Shown: in pieces, positions 39,989 to 52,986 of the stretch
Layout: each line of letters opens with the position of its first letter
Position numbering within the stretch: the stretch's first letter is position 1
From: Dechloromonas sp. HYN0024
Lineage (GTDB): Bacteria; Pseudomonadota; Gammaproteobacteria; Burkholderiales; Rhodocyclaceae
Assembly: GCF_003441615.1 (NCBI RefSeq)
Contig: NZ_CP031842.1
Coordinates: forward strand, 1 to 64,000
Reading direction: 5' to 3'
DNA length: 64,000 nucleotides
Notes under the pieces: model-generated
Seen by the model: the letters and a program-made list of their open reading frames with translations, nothing else
Told to the model about the DNA's origin: nothing
Database searches by the model: none
Position numbers and translations under genes: made by a program

Positions 39989-40638
39989 CAGACGCGAACG
40001 GCGATGCCCTTGACGTTGCCGTAGGTGGTCGTCAGTGTGCGCAGGACGCTGGCACCGGCCTCGAGCAGCAACATGAACAGGTTACGTTCGGTATAAAGGC
40101 AGACTTGTTGGCGAATCCCGTATTTTTCAGCGAGGGCCGGGGATAGTTTTCCGAAGCGCTGATCGATGCTCGATTCACCGGCGCTATAGCCCTCACTCAG
40201 TTCGGAGTGCAGGCCAAGGACCGAGATGTACAACTTGCCACCGATCTTCAGCTTGAGCAGCAGTTGCCGGACAATCCGGCGGGCATCGTCGTAAGGCATG
40301 CTGCACAGGCCGCGCCGGATGACGATCAGGTCGAATGGTTCGCCGGGCAGGTTGTCCGGCAGGTCGGCCAGGTTGCATGGGGCAAAGGAGATCTCCTCGC
40401 GCAAGCCAGCGGCGAGAATTCTGCCGTCAATGTCGGTGGCAACATCGGCGTGGTCGGCAACGATGACCTGGGCACCAAGACGGGCAAACTTGATGGCCAT
40501 CTCGCAGCGCTTGTCGGGGAGAATCAGGACCGAAACGCGCTGATCGAAACGATGGCGCTTGACGCATTCTTCGAGCGCGTAGCGCTCAAGTTCGTCAGCC
40601 CCTGTTTCAAGCGGATTGGCAGTAATATTCGCGGACAT
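39988..40638 (-). CDS. SAM-dependent methyltransferase-like protein, unknown target
   Basis: The ATG at 40638 follows GGGAG and gives 216 residues; longer frames lack a ribosome site. The fold is suggested by VSVLILPDKRCEMAIKFARLGAQVIVADH (strand, helix, acidic end of strand 2), then FDLIVIRRGLCSM and KLKIGGKLYISVLG. The glycine-rich SAM loop is replaced by LPDKRCEM, so catalytic activity is doubtful. It is coupled to the ROK kinase gene. No target can be named. Confidence 0.6.
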   Translation of the reverse strand: MSANITANPLETGADELERYALEECVKRHRFDQRVSVLILPDKRCEMAIKFARLGAQVIVADHADVATDIDGRILAAGLREEISFAPCNLADLPDNLPGEPFDLIVIRRGLCSMPYDDARRIVRQLLLKLKIGGKLYISVLGLHSELSEGYSAGESSIDQRFGKLSPALAEKYGIRQQVCLYTERNLFMLLLEAGASVLRTLTTTYGNVKGIAVRV

Positions 40639-40718
40639 GATTTTGTCTCCCTTCGCTTCATTGTGCACAAGGCGGAGCAGCGTGACAACCGCGAATCCGT
40701 GCAGCGAAAGGAAATCCC

Positions 40719-41051
40719 ATGCTTGTCCGCTTTCTATCCAGTGAAACCGGTGAATTGCTGATGTTTTCCGAGGCGGCAGGGCCACTCCTGCAGGCTCTTG
40801 GCAAGGCCACCACGGCGCGTGGTACCTTTACCCAGGCCGAGATGGGAGCGGCCGCCCAGGCTTTACGTGAGGCCGTGCAGCGTGCCGATGCGCCGCCGCC
40901 CGATGACGACGAACTCGACGAGATGGGCAAAAAGAAGCCGCCTGTCGTCGCCATGAGCCAGCGGGCCTGGCCATTGATCGACATGCTGGAGCGAAGCAGC
41001 CGGGGCGGCCCCAAGGCGAATATCGTCTGGGAAGCGTCAGCCGACTTCTGA
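40719..41051 (+). CDS. DUF1840 protein
   Basis: The 110-residue protein begins MLVRFLSSETGELLMFSEAA, the DUF1840 signature, with an acidic middle (PPDDDELDEMGKKKPPV) and SQRAWPLIDMLERS near the end. AAAGGAAA precedes the ATG at 40719. The family is small, mainly betaproteobacterial, and has no assigned function. It is divergent from the methyltransferase-like gene. Confidence 0.8.
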   Translation: MLVRFLSSETGELLMFSEAAGPLLQALGKATTARGTFTQAEMGAAAQALREAVQRADAPPPDDDELDEMGKKKPPVVAMSQRAWPLIDMLERSSRGGPKANIVWEASADF

Positions 41052-41058
41052 AAGCCGG

Positions 41059-41433
41059 CTAACCGGCTGGCTTGATACCAAAGCCGAGGGCGATTCCTTC
41101 GCTCACTGTGCGCAAGGCCTGTTCGAATTGACCGAATACTTCGGTTGAGGGTATTTCACCGCCATGCAGGACTTTCTCGAGGGCAGCGGCCGCGTTTTGC
41201 AGTTCCTGGGCCCCGATTGTCCCAGCCAGCCCCTTGGTGGAGTGGGCCTGGCGTTCGGCAGTGGCAAAATCACCCTGGTCGAGGGCCGTGCGAATGGCCT
41301 TGGGTACATCGATGGTGCGGGTATAAACATCCCGCACTATCTTTTCGTACAGCTCGGGCTTGTTCATCATGCGTCTCAGGCCGTCGGCCTTGTCGATGCC
41401 AGGGAGGTCGGGCAGTCCGTTTGCGTCGGTCAT
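41059..41433 (-). CDS. Hpt-domain phosphotransfer protein
   Basis: The 124-residue protein is a lone histidine-phosphotransfer domain. His64 in RQAHSTKGLAG is the phosphorylation site, and the surrounding helices (YTRTIDVPKAIRTALDQGD; LQNAAAALEKVLHGG) are as expected. It is probably co-transcribed with the CheZ-like gene upstream (42-bp gap). No hybrid kinase is adjacent; the lone receiver at 20388 or the regulators at 51-53 kb could be partners only by inference. Confidence 0.87.
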   Translation of the reverse strand: MTDANGLPDLPGIDKADGLRRMMNKPELYEKIVRDVYTRTIDVPKAIRTALDQGDFATAERQAHSTKGLAGTIGAQELQNAAAALEKVLHGGEIPSTEVFGQFEQALRTVSEGIALGFGIKPAG

Positions 41434-41475
41434 GGCTATCCCTTCAAGGCGCCCAGGTTTTGACCAGCCGCCTGA

Positions 41476-42045
41476 TCAAAAAAGTTCGATGTCATCGCTC
41501 TTTTCCTTCATTTCTGCCATGTAATTGTCGACGGCTTCCTGGACCGGCATGCCTTGCATGACGGCTTCGAACATGGCGATTTCCTCGCGCGTCGAATACT
41601 TGCTGCGGATCTTGTCCTGCAGGCCAACCCATTCACCAGGGTTGAACAGGCGCTTGTTATCGGCAACCAGGGTGCTGAGATCGCCCAGACTGATACCGAC
41701 GTGGGCCAAGCGCTGAACCAGTTTGTCGTAAAACTGGAAGGCGATGATGGCCTGGTGCACCATGCTGGATACGTGGTCGGAGACGCCGCTGAGATTTTGC
41801 TTGGCAATGCCGACGGCACCCTCGTCGGGCAGGGTCTGCACGGTGTCGGAAATGACCCGCATGTAGCCGGCCATGGTCGTGAAGGACTTGGTCAGAACGT
41901 CAACCGACGTGTCGCTATCCTTCATTGCCGCCTCGATCTGCACCGCAGCCAGCTCCAGCATCAATACGGTTTCCCTGACCTGACTCCAGCTCAGGTCAGG
42001 CGTACGGGCAGTCGTGCCGCGTGGATGGATCGTTTCGTCATTCAT
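41476..42045 (-). CDS. Uncharacterised helical protein, possibly CheZ-like phosphatase
   Basis: The 189-residue protein is all-helical. A segment HQAIIAFQFYDKLVQRLAHV carries D107-x-x-x-Q111, the catalytic pattern of CheZ-type phosphatases of phospho-CheY. The last residues, SDDIELF, are acidic then hydrophobic like the CheY-binding tail of CheZ. These are motif-level resemblances without a search, so the call is tentative. It precedes an Hpt gene on the same strand, which fits a phosphorelay role. Confidence 0.5.
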   Translation of the reverse strand: MNDETIHPRGTTARTPDLSWSQVRETVLMLELAAVQIEAAMKDSDTSVDVLTKSFTTMAGYMRVISDTVQTLPDEGAVGIAKQNLSGVSDHVSSMVHQAIIAFQFYDKLVQRLAHVGISLGDLSTLVADNKRLFNPGEWVGLQDKIRSKYSTREEIAMFEAVMQGMPVQEAVDNYMAEMKEKSDDIELF

Positions 42046-42153
42046 TATTTTTGCCCCCTCACTGACGAGAAACTATAGCGCAAAATTCAGTGAGGATTTC
42101 TGTCTCTTGCGGACCCTCCATGCTGGGTGGCGATTTGGCGTGATAATGAGGCG

Positions 42154-42867
42154 ATGTTTTCAAAGCCCATGCTCATATTGTGGCTGTTGTTCAGCGTCGC
42201 TGAAGCGACGGCTGAGCCGCCCCTAATCGCCATCGATGTCGGGCATGGCGGTGCCGATGGTGGGGCGACGAGTGCACGGGGTCGTCCGGAATTCGCCTTC
42301 AACCGTGATTTGGCGGGTGTTCTCGCTGATGTGATGCGGGCCCGCGGTCAGCGTGTTCGCGAAGTCAATTTTTCTGGTGATATTGGCCATCTGGCAGCGC
42401 GCCCCGAGCGGGCGTTGGGCAGTGACTTTTTCATCTCGATCCACCACGACTCGATTGGCGAGGCATGGCTAAAACCGTGGCTGTGGGCGGGCCATGAGCA
42501 GACTTACACGGAGGTCAAGCGTGGCTACGGCCTCTTCATCTCGGCGCAGAATCCCTATCCGGAGACCAGCCTGCGCTGCGCCTCGGCGATGGGTGCCGTG
42601 TTGCGGCGGGCCGGCTTCACCCCGTCTACCTGGCATGGTCGACGACATCTGGCTGCCGATGCCGAAAATGGCGTCTGGTATTACGACAATCTTGTTGTGC
42701 TTTACCGGACGACCTTGCCGGCGGTCCTCTTTGAGGCCGGGGTGATCAAACACCGGGATGAAGAACTGGAATTGCTCGACGCCGAACGTCAGGCCCGGAT
42801 GGCTGATGCCCTGGCAACCGGGTTGGCCGCGTGCCTGTCGGTTACAGGAATATCGGCTCGGGAGTAA
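42154..42867 (+). CDS. N-acetylmuramoyl-L-alanine amidase (Amidase_3), exported
   Basis: The enzyme cuts the stem peptide from muramic acid in peptidoglycan. From the ATG at 42154 (GAGG just upstream) it has 237 residues and a short signal peptide (about 1-18). Zinc ligands of the Amidase_3 fold are visible in [13 protein letters not shown] and SIHHDS, and the catalytic Glu in VLFEAGVI. There is no LysM or AMIN domain, so it is a minimal form. It converges with murB and overlaps its 3' end by 26 bp. Confidence 0.85.
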   Translation: MFSKPMLILWLLFSVAEATAEPPLIAIDVGHGGADGGATSARGRPEFAFNRDLAGVLADVMRARGQRVREVNFSGDIGHLAARPERALGSDFFISIHHDSIGEAWLKPWLWAGHEQTYTEVKRGYGLFISAQNPYPETSLRCASAMGAVLRRAGFTPSTWHGRRHLAADAENGVWYYDNLVVLYRTTLPAVLFEAGVIKHRDEELELLDAERQARMADALATGLAACLSVTGISARE

Positions 42868-43855
42868 GGTCGACGGCGAATTTCGCCTTCACGTCGGACT
42901 GAACAGCGACCATCGTCCGTTTGACGTCAGCACCGGTTGCACCGCCGTGATTGACCAGCACCAGCGCCTGTTTTTCGTACATGCCGACCGGGCCGAGGGA
43001 CTTGCCTTTCCAGCCGGCCTGTTCGATCAGCCAGCCGGCCGCCAGTTTGACCTGGCCATCGGGCTGTGGATAGCGGGGGAGCGTCGGGTAGTCGGCAGCC
43101 AAGGCGTCAGCCCGGGCCAGATCGACGACGGGATTGTGGAAAAAGCTGCCGGCGTTCGGCGTGATCGACGGGTCCGGCAGCTTGCGCTGGCGGACGGCGA
43201 TGATCGCCCTGGCGATATCCTGTGGTGTCGGCGAGGCGATGCTGTGGACGGCAAGTTCCTGCGTCACGTCGGCGTAGCGGATGTTGGGCGTCCACGCCTT
43301 GGGAAGCCGGAATACGACCGAAGTAATCGCCATTCGCCCACTCAAATGCCAGCCTTCCTGCTTGAAAAGGCTGTCGCGGTAGCCGAAACGGCACTGCTCG
43401 CGGTTTAGCGTCAGAAACGCCTGCTGGTCAAAATCCCAGGCGGTCAGCGCATGGAAACATTCGCCCACTTCCAGCCCATAGGCACCGATATTCTGGATCG
43501 GTGCCGCCCCGACCGTGCCGGGAATCAGGCTGAGGTTTTCCAGTCCCGGCCAGCCCTGTTGCAATGTCCACTGAACAAAATCATGCCAGTTTTCACCGGC
43601 CCCGGCTTCGATATAGAAAGCGTCGGTATCTTCCTTGATCAGGTGCTTGCCGGGGATCGCCATATGCAGGACGAGGCCATCGAAATCTCCAGTCAGGACG
43701 AGGTTGCTGCCGCCGCCGAGGATGAAGCGTTTGCCGTCACCGATCTGAACGGTGGCCAGTTCACCAGCCGAGACAATGCGGATATAACGCGCCGCCCGGC
43801 CCGGCAGGGCGAGGGTGTTGCAGTGCGTCAGATCGGCGGCGGCGATTTCGTTCAT
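42842..43855 (-). CDS. murB: UDP-N-acetylenolpyruvoylglucosamine reductase
   Basis: MurB reduces UDP-GlcNAc-enolpyruvate to UDP-MurNAc using NADPH and FAD. From the ATG at 43855 it has 337 residues, the type I (E. coli-like) form. FAD motif [31 protein letters not shown] and NAGSFFHNP (proton-donor Ser) are present. A longer frame overlapping metH is not used. It starts 7 bp after metH stops, an unusual pairing of methionine and wall synthesis genes that is likely only positional. Confidence 0.95.
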   Translation of the reverse strand: MNEIAAADLTHCNTLALPGRAARYIRIVSAGELATVQIGDGKRFILGGGSNLVLTGDFDGLVLHMAIPGKHLIKEDTDAFYIEAGAGENWHDFVQWTLQQGWPGLENLSLIPGTVGAAPIQNIGAYGLEVGECFHALTAWDFDQQAFLTLNREQCRFGYRDSLFKQEGWHLSGRMAITSVVFRLPKAWTPNIRYADVTQELAVHSIASPTPQDIARAIIAVRQRKLPDPSITPNAGSFFHNPVVDLARADALAADYPTLPRYPQPDGQVKLAAGWLIEQAGWKGKSLGPVGMYEKQALVLVNHGGATGADVKRTMVAVQSDVKAKFAVDLTPEPIFL

Positions 43856-43862
43856 CACGGAT

Positions 43863-47528
<3,666 letters not shown>

Positions 47529-47599
47529 GATCACCTCGGCAAAACAAAATGACGCCGGGTACGCCGCAAAAACGAACGGCGCCACAAACCGGCTGGGTT

Positions 47600-47677
47600 T
47601 GCGAGCGCCGTTGATCATTGCCGAGCCTGGCCCCGGCATTCACGTCAAGCATGAAAAGGGTCGCAGCGCTCCTCGGC
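47600..47677 (-). promoter_or_regulatory. S-adenosylhomocysteine (SAH) riboswitch before metH
   Basis: Reading leftward, the conserved SAH-riboswitch core is present: CCGAGGAGCGCTGCGACCC (from 47676), then GCCAGGCTCGG, then AACGGCGCTC (ending near 47603). CCGAG pairs with CTCGG, and GAGCGC with the final GCGCTC to form the pseudoknot. This class is an ON switch placed upstream of ahcY and metH genes. It lies about 70 bp before the metH ATG. No expression platform is obvious; an AAACC/GGTTT hairpin lies between it and the gene. Confidence 0.88.
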
Positions 47678-47686
47678 AGAATGACT

Positions 47687-47715
47687 AGTTTACCGGCCTG
47701 AAGGCCAGATGCCAA
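47687..47715 (-). promoter_or_regulatory. Sigma-70 promoter for metH
   Basis: Leftward TTGGCA (47710-47715) and TAAACT (47687-47692) with a 17-bp spacer put the start of transcription just before the riboswitch. Confidence 0.6.
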
Positions 47716-47760
47716 GTTAAGCGACTGATTTTGTGGCAAAGGCGAGGCGGCTGTAGTGCT

Positions 47761-49320
47761 TCAGCCGGGCACCCCGGCAAACACCGAAACCGCATTGCGT
47801 CCCTGATCTTTGGCCTGGTACATGGCCTGATCAGCCAGTTTGCGCAGGGTATCCAGGCTGATGCCATGCGTCGGACAAATGGCGATGCCGATACTGCAAG
47901 ACAGGTCGAGAGGCCCGGCCGTTGTTTCGATAGGGGCTGAAATGGCAGCCAGCAGCTTCCTGCCGACGTTTTCGGCATCCTCAATGTTCAGGATGTTGGC
48001 CAGCAGGATGACAAATTCGTCGCCGCCGTAGCGGGCAACCGTGTCACAGGCGCGCAGTTCATCCGCCATGCGGGTGGCACAGGCGGTCAGGACCTGATCG
48101 CCCACATCGTGGCCATAACGATCATTGATTTCCTTGAAGTGATCGAGATCAGCCAGCAGCAAGGCAAAGGCATTGCCATTTCGCTGCCAGTTGCGGAAGG
48201 CATGCTCAAATCGATCAGTAAACAGAAAGCGATTGGGCAGGCCGGTCAGGAGATCGTGGGTGGCCAGATAGGCTGAACGCTCCTGTTCGATCTCGGCCTG
48301 ATCGAGACTCAGGTAGTGGCGAACGGTGACCCAGGGAACGACAATCAGGGCTGCGCCGAGCAGAAGCAGGACGAGAAGCTGCTCGGCATGAAAAAAATCG
48401 CGCCACAATAATTGACGCTCGAAGGTCATCACCGTCGGCTGCGAAACATTGTCGATGCGTAGCTGCCGCGAAAATCGAGGCAACATCAGCCTGTCGAGGA
48501 GGCCTGCTTCGGCAGCCTGGTGGGCGAAAAGCTGGCTCTGGGGATTGCCGGGCGGCGTGATGATTGCCGCAAAGCTGATTTGCTCGTGATCGCCCTCCCT
48601 GCTTCTGGCGGGGACCAGGGACCGGGTCTTGATCAGCAGCAGGGCGACCATGGTATCGCCGAAGAAATTGAGGTCTGTCCCGGCTTTCCCAGCTTTCCGA
48701 CTGACTTCCTGCAGCAGGATATAGGCACCATCGCCTTCGTACATGCTGAATACCGGCGAAACCACCGGCTTGATGTTGCGGTGGGCCAGAGCCATAGTGC
48801 GCGACAAATAGTCGACTGTTTCGAGGCGCAATCCGTAAATTGCCTGGGCTTCGGGCAGCGCCGGATACATGAAGAGGATGGGCCACGTTATATTCTTTTG
48901 GCTGTCATCCTGAAACGGTCTGCCGGTGAGTTCGGAGAAATCCTTGATCGAAAAATCGGAACGCCAAGTTTGGCGTAGCGTACCTTGGAATTGGAGTTCT
49001 TCCGAGAGGGCTACCCGACGGGCAACTTCGATCATGTAGATGTGAGGATAGGCCGCAGTGGCTGCGGCAGCGTACTTCATTGCCGAGTCGGTATCGCTGC
49101 GATCGACTGCCTGCAGGAATGCTGAAAATCCGGCGAGAACAGCTTCGTTGGTATCCAGCTTCTGCTTGACGTCACTGACGATGAGCCGGACATCTTCGTC
49201 GAAATGGCTTTCCCATCGGCTGATTTCCGCCAACATCAGCATGTGCGTGACGAAGGCGATGGCACCAAGCCAGGCAGTCATCAGAGCGAGCAGAGTGGGA
49301 CGGAAGCGCGGACGGGGCAT
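47761..49320 (-). CDS. Membrane-anchored diguanylate cyclase with periplasmic CHASE-like sensor
   Basis: GGDEF proteins make c-di-GMP. The ATG at 49320 gives 519 residues: a membrane helix (about 10-30), a periplasmic CHASE-like domain (about 40-300, with SRTMALAHRNIKPVVSPVF), a second helix (about 315-335) and a C-terminal GGDEF domain. The active site is ARYGGDEF and the substrate loop DHFKEINDRYGHDVGD. No RxxD inhibitory site is obvious upstream of GGDEF, and no EAL domain is present. The sensed ligand is unknown. An in-frame extension to 49398 is less likely. Confidence 0.87.
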   Translation of the reverse strand: MPRPRFRPTLLALMTAWLGAIAFVTHMLMLAEISRWESHFDEDVRLIVSDVKQKLDTNEAVLAGFSAFLQAVDRSDTDSAMKYAAAATAAYPHIYMIEVARRVALSEELQFQGTLRQTWRSDFSIKDFSELTGRPFQDDSQKNITWPILFMYPALPEAQAIYGLRLETVDYLSRTMALAHRNIKPVVSPVFSMYEGDGAYILLQEVSRKAGKAGTDLNFFGDTMVALLLIKTRSLVPARSREGDHEQISFAAIITPPGNPQSQLFAHQAAEAGLLDRLMLPRFSRQLRIDNVSQPTVMTFERQLLWRDFFHAEQLLVLLLLGAALIVVPWVTVRHYLSLDQAEIEQERSAYLATHDLLTGLPNRFLFTDRFEHAFRNWQRNGNAFALLLADLDHFKEINDRYGHDVGDQVLTACATRMADELRACDTVARYGGDEFVILLANILNIEDAENVGRKLLAAISAPIETTAGPLDLSCSIGIAICPTHGISLDTLRKLADQAMYQAKDQGRNAVSVFAGVPG

Positions 49321-49460
49321 TTTGTGAAAAATGATAATTTCCCAAAATGTCCCACCTTGGCCGCTGTTTGTAAATAAGGCGAAGGTCATAGCCGTCACCG
49401 GCTGCCCATAGGCCTCGACTGCAATCTGGCCGCAGTTGCCGCTTGCCGCTTGCCGGGCGC

Positions 49461-51473
49461 TCAGGCGAGCGGCTCGTGGCGCAGCCAGACGGTAAAGCGC
49501 GCGCCTTCACCGGGCAGGCTGCTGACCGTCAGGCGCCCGCCGTAACGTTCGATCAGGTTCTTGCTGACCCATAGGCCGAGACCGTTCCCATCCGGTTTTT
49601 TGGTTGTAAAGAAGGGCTGGAAGAGGCGGGCAAGATCCGCCTCGCCGATACCCGGCCCGGAGTCTTCGACGATCAGCCGGATGCCGAGCGGCATGTCGCT
49701 CTCATCCCAGTCCTCGATGGTGATTTTCAGAACGCCACCGGTGGGCATGGCCTGGATGGCATTGACCAGCAGGTTGATGACTACTTGCTGCAGTTCATTC
49801 TTGTTGCAGATGATTGGCCGGGTTGAATCGACCAGCTGCTGGACGGCGACGCTGCCTGTCTTGAGCAGATGCCGGACGAGCAGCAGGCAGTCCTGGACCA
49901 GTTGGGCCGGGTCGGCTGGCTCGAGGTAGCCGACGTAATCCTGCGGCCGGGCGAATTGCAGGAGTTTGGCGACGATCAGCCGGATGCGCTGGACCTGCTC
50001 GTGGATGAGTTTTATTTCCGGGGCGACCGGGTCGGCCTGGGGGCCGAGCAGGTCGCGCAGCACATCGAGATTGCCCTGGATGACGGCAATCGGATTATTG
50101 ATTTCATGGGCGATGCCGGCGGTCAGCTGACCGATGGCGGCGAGTTTTTCGTTCATCACCAGCTGCGATTGGGCCGCCTTGAGGTCGGTGACGGCCTGCT
50201 CCAGCGCTGAGGTCCGTTCGGCCACCTTGGCATCGAGCGATTCTCCCCAGCGTTTGAGCGCCCTGGCCTGCGCATGCAGGCGGTCGAGCAGGCGGTCGAA
50301 GTGGGCAGCGACAACGCCGAGTTCGTCTTGGCAGGGAACGTTGCCGACGCGTGCCTCGGCATCACCGCGTTCGATGGCGTGCATGGTCGCGTGCATCCGC
50401 TCAATCGGCCGGAAAACCCGGCGCGCCCAGAGTACGGCAAAAACGCCGGCGATCAACATGGCCGCCACAAAGAGTGCGATGACAACGGTGAAGGCTTGCT
50501 GGCGGGTCTCGACGAACGGGCCTTCAAGAAAGCCGACATAGAGCATGCCGATCCGCTGCCGGCGGCCATCAAGCAGCGGCTCGTAGGCCGAAACATACCA
50601 GTCGCTGACCACGAAGGCGCGGTCCAGCCAGGTCTGGCCAGCCCCGAGGACGGTGTCGTAAACCGCCTGCGAGACGCGGGTGCCGATCGCCCGGGTATCG
50701 CCAAAAAGACGGACGTTGGTGGCAATGCGCACGTCGTCCAGGAAAAGCGTCGCCGTCCCGGCGCTGCCGAAGGGCAGGGCACCGGCCGGGTAGACGATGG
50801 CATTGAGGCGATCAATGAAGTCGAGATTCTTGTTGAGCAGGACGCCGCCGCTCAGAACGCCGATCAGACGGCCGTTGGCATCCTGCACCGGGGCGGCCGA
50901 ATGAATGACCAGGCCGCGGGTTTCCGATTCGCGCCGGTCCGGTCGGGCATTCGCCGTGGCGACAATGGTCGTCCGGGCCTGCATGGCCAGGGCCGGGCTA
51001 ATGGTGAATAGCTGGGGTCCGCTGAACACCTCGGTTTCGGTACTGGCCTGGCCGAGCAGGGCGGCGGCGATGACCGGCCAGGTTCTGGCATCCTGTTGGC
51101 TGTGGTCGACGTCGCTAAAGTGCAGGAAGTCGAGTTTGTATTCCAATTGGGTCGAGTCGAGCAGTGCCGTTACGGCCTGTTCGGCTTCACCGTGTGGGCT
51201 GCGCAGGGTCCGGGCCAGTCGTTCAGAGGCAGCCAGGCTGGCAACCGAGCGGCCGACACCTTCCGTCACGCGCTCAAAATAGCCGTGAGCGACGGCGAGG
51301 TCGGAACGAACCTTGGTGACCAGCAGATGGTCCAGATAATCGCCACCCCAGTAGGCCAGCACCGCCATGGTCAGGGGCAGGACGATGCCGAGCGGAACCA
51401 GTGCCAGCAGTAATAGCCGGGCGCGAATGGAGCGCCGCCGACTGGGCGGGGTCAGATTCCCCAGGCCTGGCAC
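49461..51473 (-). CDS. Membrane sensor histidine kinase, partner of the sigma-54 regulator
   Basis: The 670-residue kinase starts at GTG 51473, inside the end of the response-regulator gene (22-bp overlap), so the two are translationally coupled. It has a membrane helix (about 18-40), a long periplasmic Cache-like domain (about 50-325), a second helix (329-349) and a HAMP domain. A coiled coil (ERTSALEQAVTDLKAAQSQL) leads to HisKA with His456 in IAHEINNP. The ATPase part has NLLVNAIQA, EDSGPGIG and GNGLGLWV. The signal is not known; the nearby formate dehydrogenase operon suggests a link. Confidence 0.9.
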   Translation of the reverse strand: MPGLGNLTPPSRRRSIRARLLLLALVPLGIVLPLTMAVLAYWGGDYLDHLLVTKVRSDLAVAHGYFERVTEGVGRSVASLAASERLARTLRSPHGEAEQAVTALLDSTQLEYKLDFLHFSDVDHSQQDARTWPVIAAALLGQASTETEVFSGPQLFTISPALAMQARTTIVATANARPDRRESETRGLVIHSAAPVQDANGRLIGVLSGGVLLNKNLDFIDRLNAIVYPAGALPFGSAGTATLFLDDVRIATNVRLFGDTRAIGTRVSQAVYDTVLGAGQTWLDRAFVVSDWYVSAYEPLLDGRRQRIGMLYVGFLEGPFVETRQQAFTVVIALFVAAMLIAGVFAVLWARRVFRPIERMHATMHAIERGDAEARVGNVPCQDELGVVAAHFDRLLDRLHAQARALKRWGESLDAKVAERTSALEQAVTDLKAAQSQLVMNEKLAAIGQLTAGIAHEINNPIAVIQGNLDVLRDLLGPQADPVAPEIKLIHEQVQRIRLIVAKLLQFARPQDYVGYLEPADPAQLVQDCLLLVRHLLKTGSVAVQQLVDSTRPIICNKNELQQVVINLLVNAIQAMPTGGVLKITIEDWDESDMPLGIRLIVEDSGPGIGEADLARLFQPFFTTKKPDGNGLGLWVSKNLIERYGGRLTVSSLPGEGARFTVWLRHEPLA

Positions 51474-52810
51474 TTGCGGTCCATGGTCTTGCGCGAGATG
51501 CCGAGCCGGCGGCTGGCTTCGGACTTGTTGCCGGCGCAGACGGCGAGAATGGCGAGAATATGGCGTTTTTCAACAACTTCGAGCGACTCGCTGTCGACGG
51601 TGGTCGCTCCGGCATCGATTTCCGCCTTGTTGCCAATGTCAAACCAGCCAAGGATCAGCGACCGTTCAATCAGATTGCGCAGTTCGCGCACATTGCCCGG
51701 CCAGTCGTAATCGGCCATCCGGGCCTGCGTGCGCGGGTCAAGGCCGAGCCGCGGAACGCCTAGGCTGGGGGTCAGTTGGGCCATGAAATGTTCGACCAGC
51801 AACGGAATGTCATCGGGCCGTTCGCGCAGCGGCGGCAGCGTGACTTCAAGCACTTGCAGCCGGTAATAGAGATCGGAGCGGAAACGTTGGGCGACGACTT
51901 CCGCTTTCAGGTCGCGGTTGGTCGCCGCGATGACCCGGACATCGACGGAAATTTCCTGCGCCGAGCCGACCGGCCGGATGCGTCTTTCCTCGATGGCGCG
52001 CAGCAACTTTGCCTGGGCGGCGGGTGGCAGTTCGGAAATCTCGTCGAGAAAGAGGGTGCCGCCTCGGGCATAGTAAAAGAGGCCTTCGCGGCTCTGCACT
52101 GCGCCGGTATAGGCCCCCTTGACGTGGCCGAACAATTCGGACTCGATGAGTTCGGCCGAGATGGCCGCGCAATTGACCGGTACGAAGGGACCTTCGGCCC
52201 GCTGGCTCATTCGGTGCAGGGCGCGGGCGGCGACCTCCTTGCCCGTGCCGGATTCGCCGCTGAGGAGGACGGTTGCGGGTGTCGGGGCGATGCGTTTGAG
52301 ACGTTCGCAGACCTTGAGCATGGCCTCTGACTGACCCACCATACCTTCGATATCGACCGAATGGGTACTGATTTCGCGACGTAGCACGAAGTTTTCACGG
52401 GCCAGTCGGGAGCGCTCGAAACAGCGCTGGATGGCGTTCAAAACCTGGGCCAGCGAGAACGGTTTTAGCAGGAAATCGGCCGCCCCGGCGCGCAAGGCAT
52501 CAATGGCCGTGTCGAGGTCGGCGTAGGCAGTCATCAACACGACGTCGCCGGCATAGCCGGTGTGGCGCAATTCATGCAGCCACTCGATGCCGGAACAGCC
52601 GGGCAGGGAGATATCAAGGACGATCAGGTCGTAGTGCTGGCGTTCGAACAGCGGGCGGGCCTGTTCGACGCTGCCGGCAATGTCGGCGACGCCGCAGCGC
52701 GTGGCCAGCGCCCGCTGCAGGAAACTCTGCATGCCCGGTTCGTCGTCGACGATGAGTACCGAGTATTGCTGCCAGGGCGCTGCCGGAGCGCCGGCTGTTG
52801 TCTCGTCCAT
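51452..52810 (-). CDS. Sigma-54-dependent response regulator (NtrC family)
   Basis: The ATG at 52810 gives 452 residues. The receiver domain (about 15-130) has Asp66 in LDISLPG. The AAA+ domain has Walker A GESGTGKE (185-192), Walker B GGTLFLDEISELP and the sigma-54 contact loop GAYTGA (232-237), a Tyr version of GAFTGA. A Fis-type helix-turn-helix closes it (GNKSEASRRLGISRKTMDRK). It is followed by its kinase and is divergent from the DsrE gene and fdn operon. A -24/-12 promoter with upstream dyads lies in front of fdnG, making fdn a likely target. Confidence 0.9.
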   Translation of the reverse strand: MDETTAGAPAAPWQQYSVLIVDDEPGMQSFLQRALATRCGVADIAGSVEQARPLFERQHYDLIVLDISLPGCSGIEWLHELRHTGYAGDVVLMTAYADLDTAIDALRAGAADFLLKPFSLAQVLNAIQRCFERSRLARENFVLRREISTHSVDIEGMVGQSEAMLKVCERLKRIAPTPATVLLSGESGTGKEVAARALHRMSQRAEGPFVPVNCAAISAELIESELFGHVKGAYTGAVQSREGLFYYARGGTLFLDEISELPPAAQAKLLRAIEERRIRPVGSAQEISVDVRVIAATNRDLKAEVVAQRFRSDLYYRLQVLEVTLPPLRERPDDIPLLVEHFMAQLTPSLGVPRLGLDPRTQARMADYDWPGNVRELRNLIERSLILGWFDIGNKAEIDAGATTVDSESLEVVEKRHILAILAVCAGNKSEASRRLGISRKTMDRKCQAWGI

Positions 52811-52986
52811 TGCGTTGTCGCTTATAGGGAATTGATTCAGTCGAAACAATTTTCGCACGGCTGAGCCCGGCGTGTGTCGCTCAGTTTATTACTGATTGCT
52901 GCTAGCGATTGTCTCAGCTCGGGGGTCATTTGCCCGATACATTTAGCGGCTATCATCACGGTTTTCTAATAGACAGAAGTCGATCC

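Noticed and set aside
52915..52935. Second -24/-12 promoter in front of the DsrE gene (GGGGGTCATTTGCCC)
   Set aside because: The GG and GC are separated by 9 rather than 10 bases; this spacing is not functional for sigma-54.
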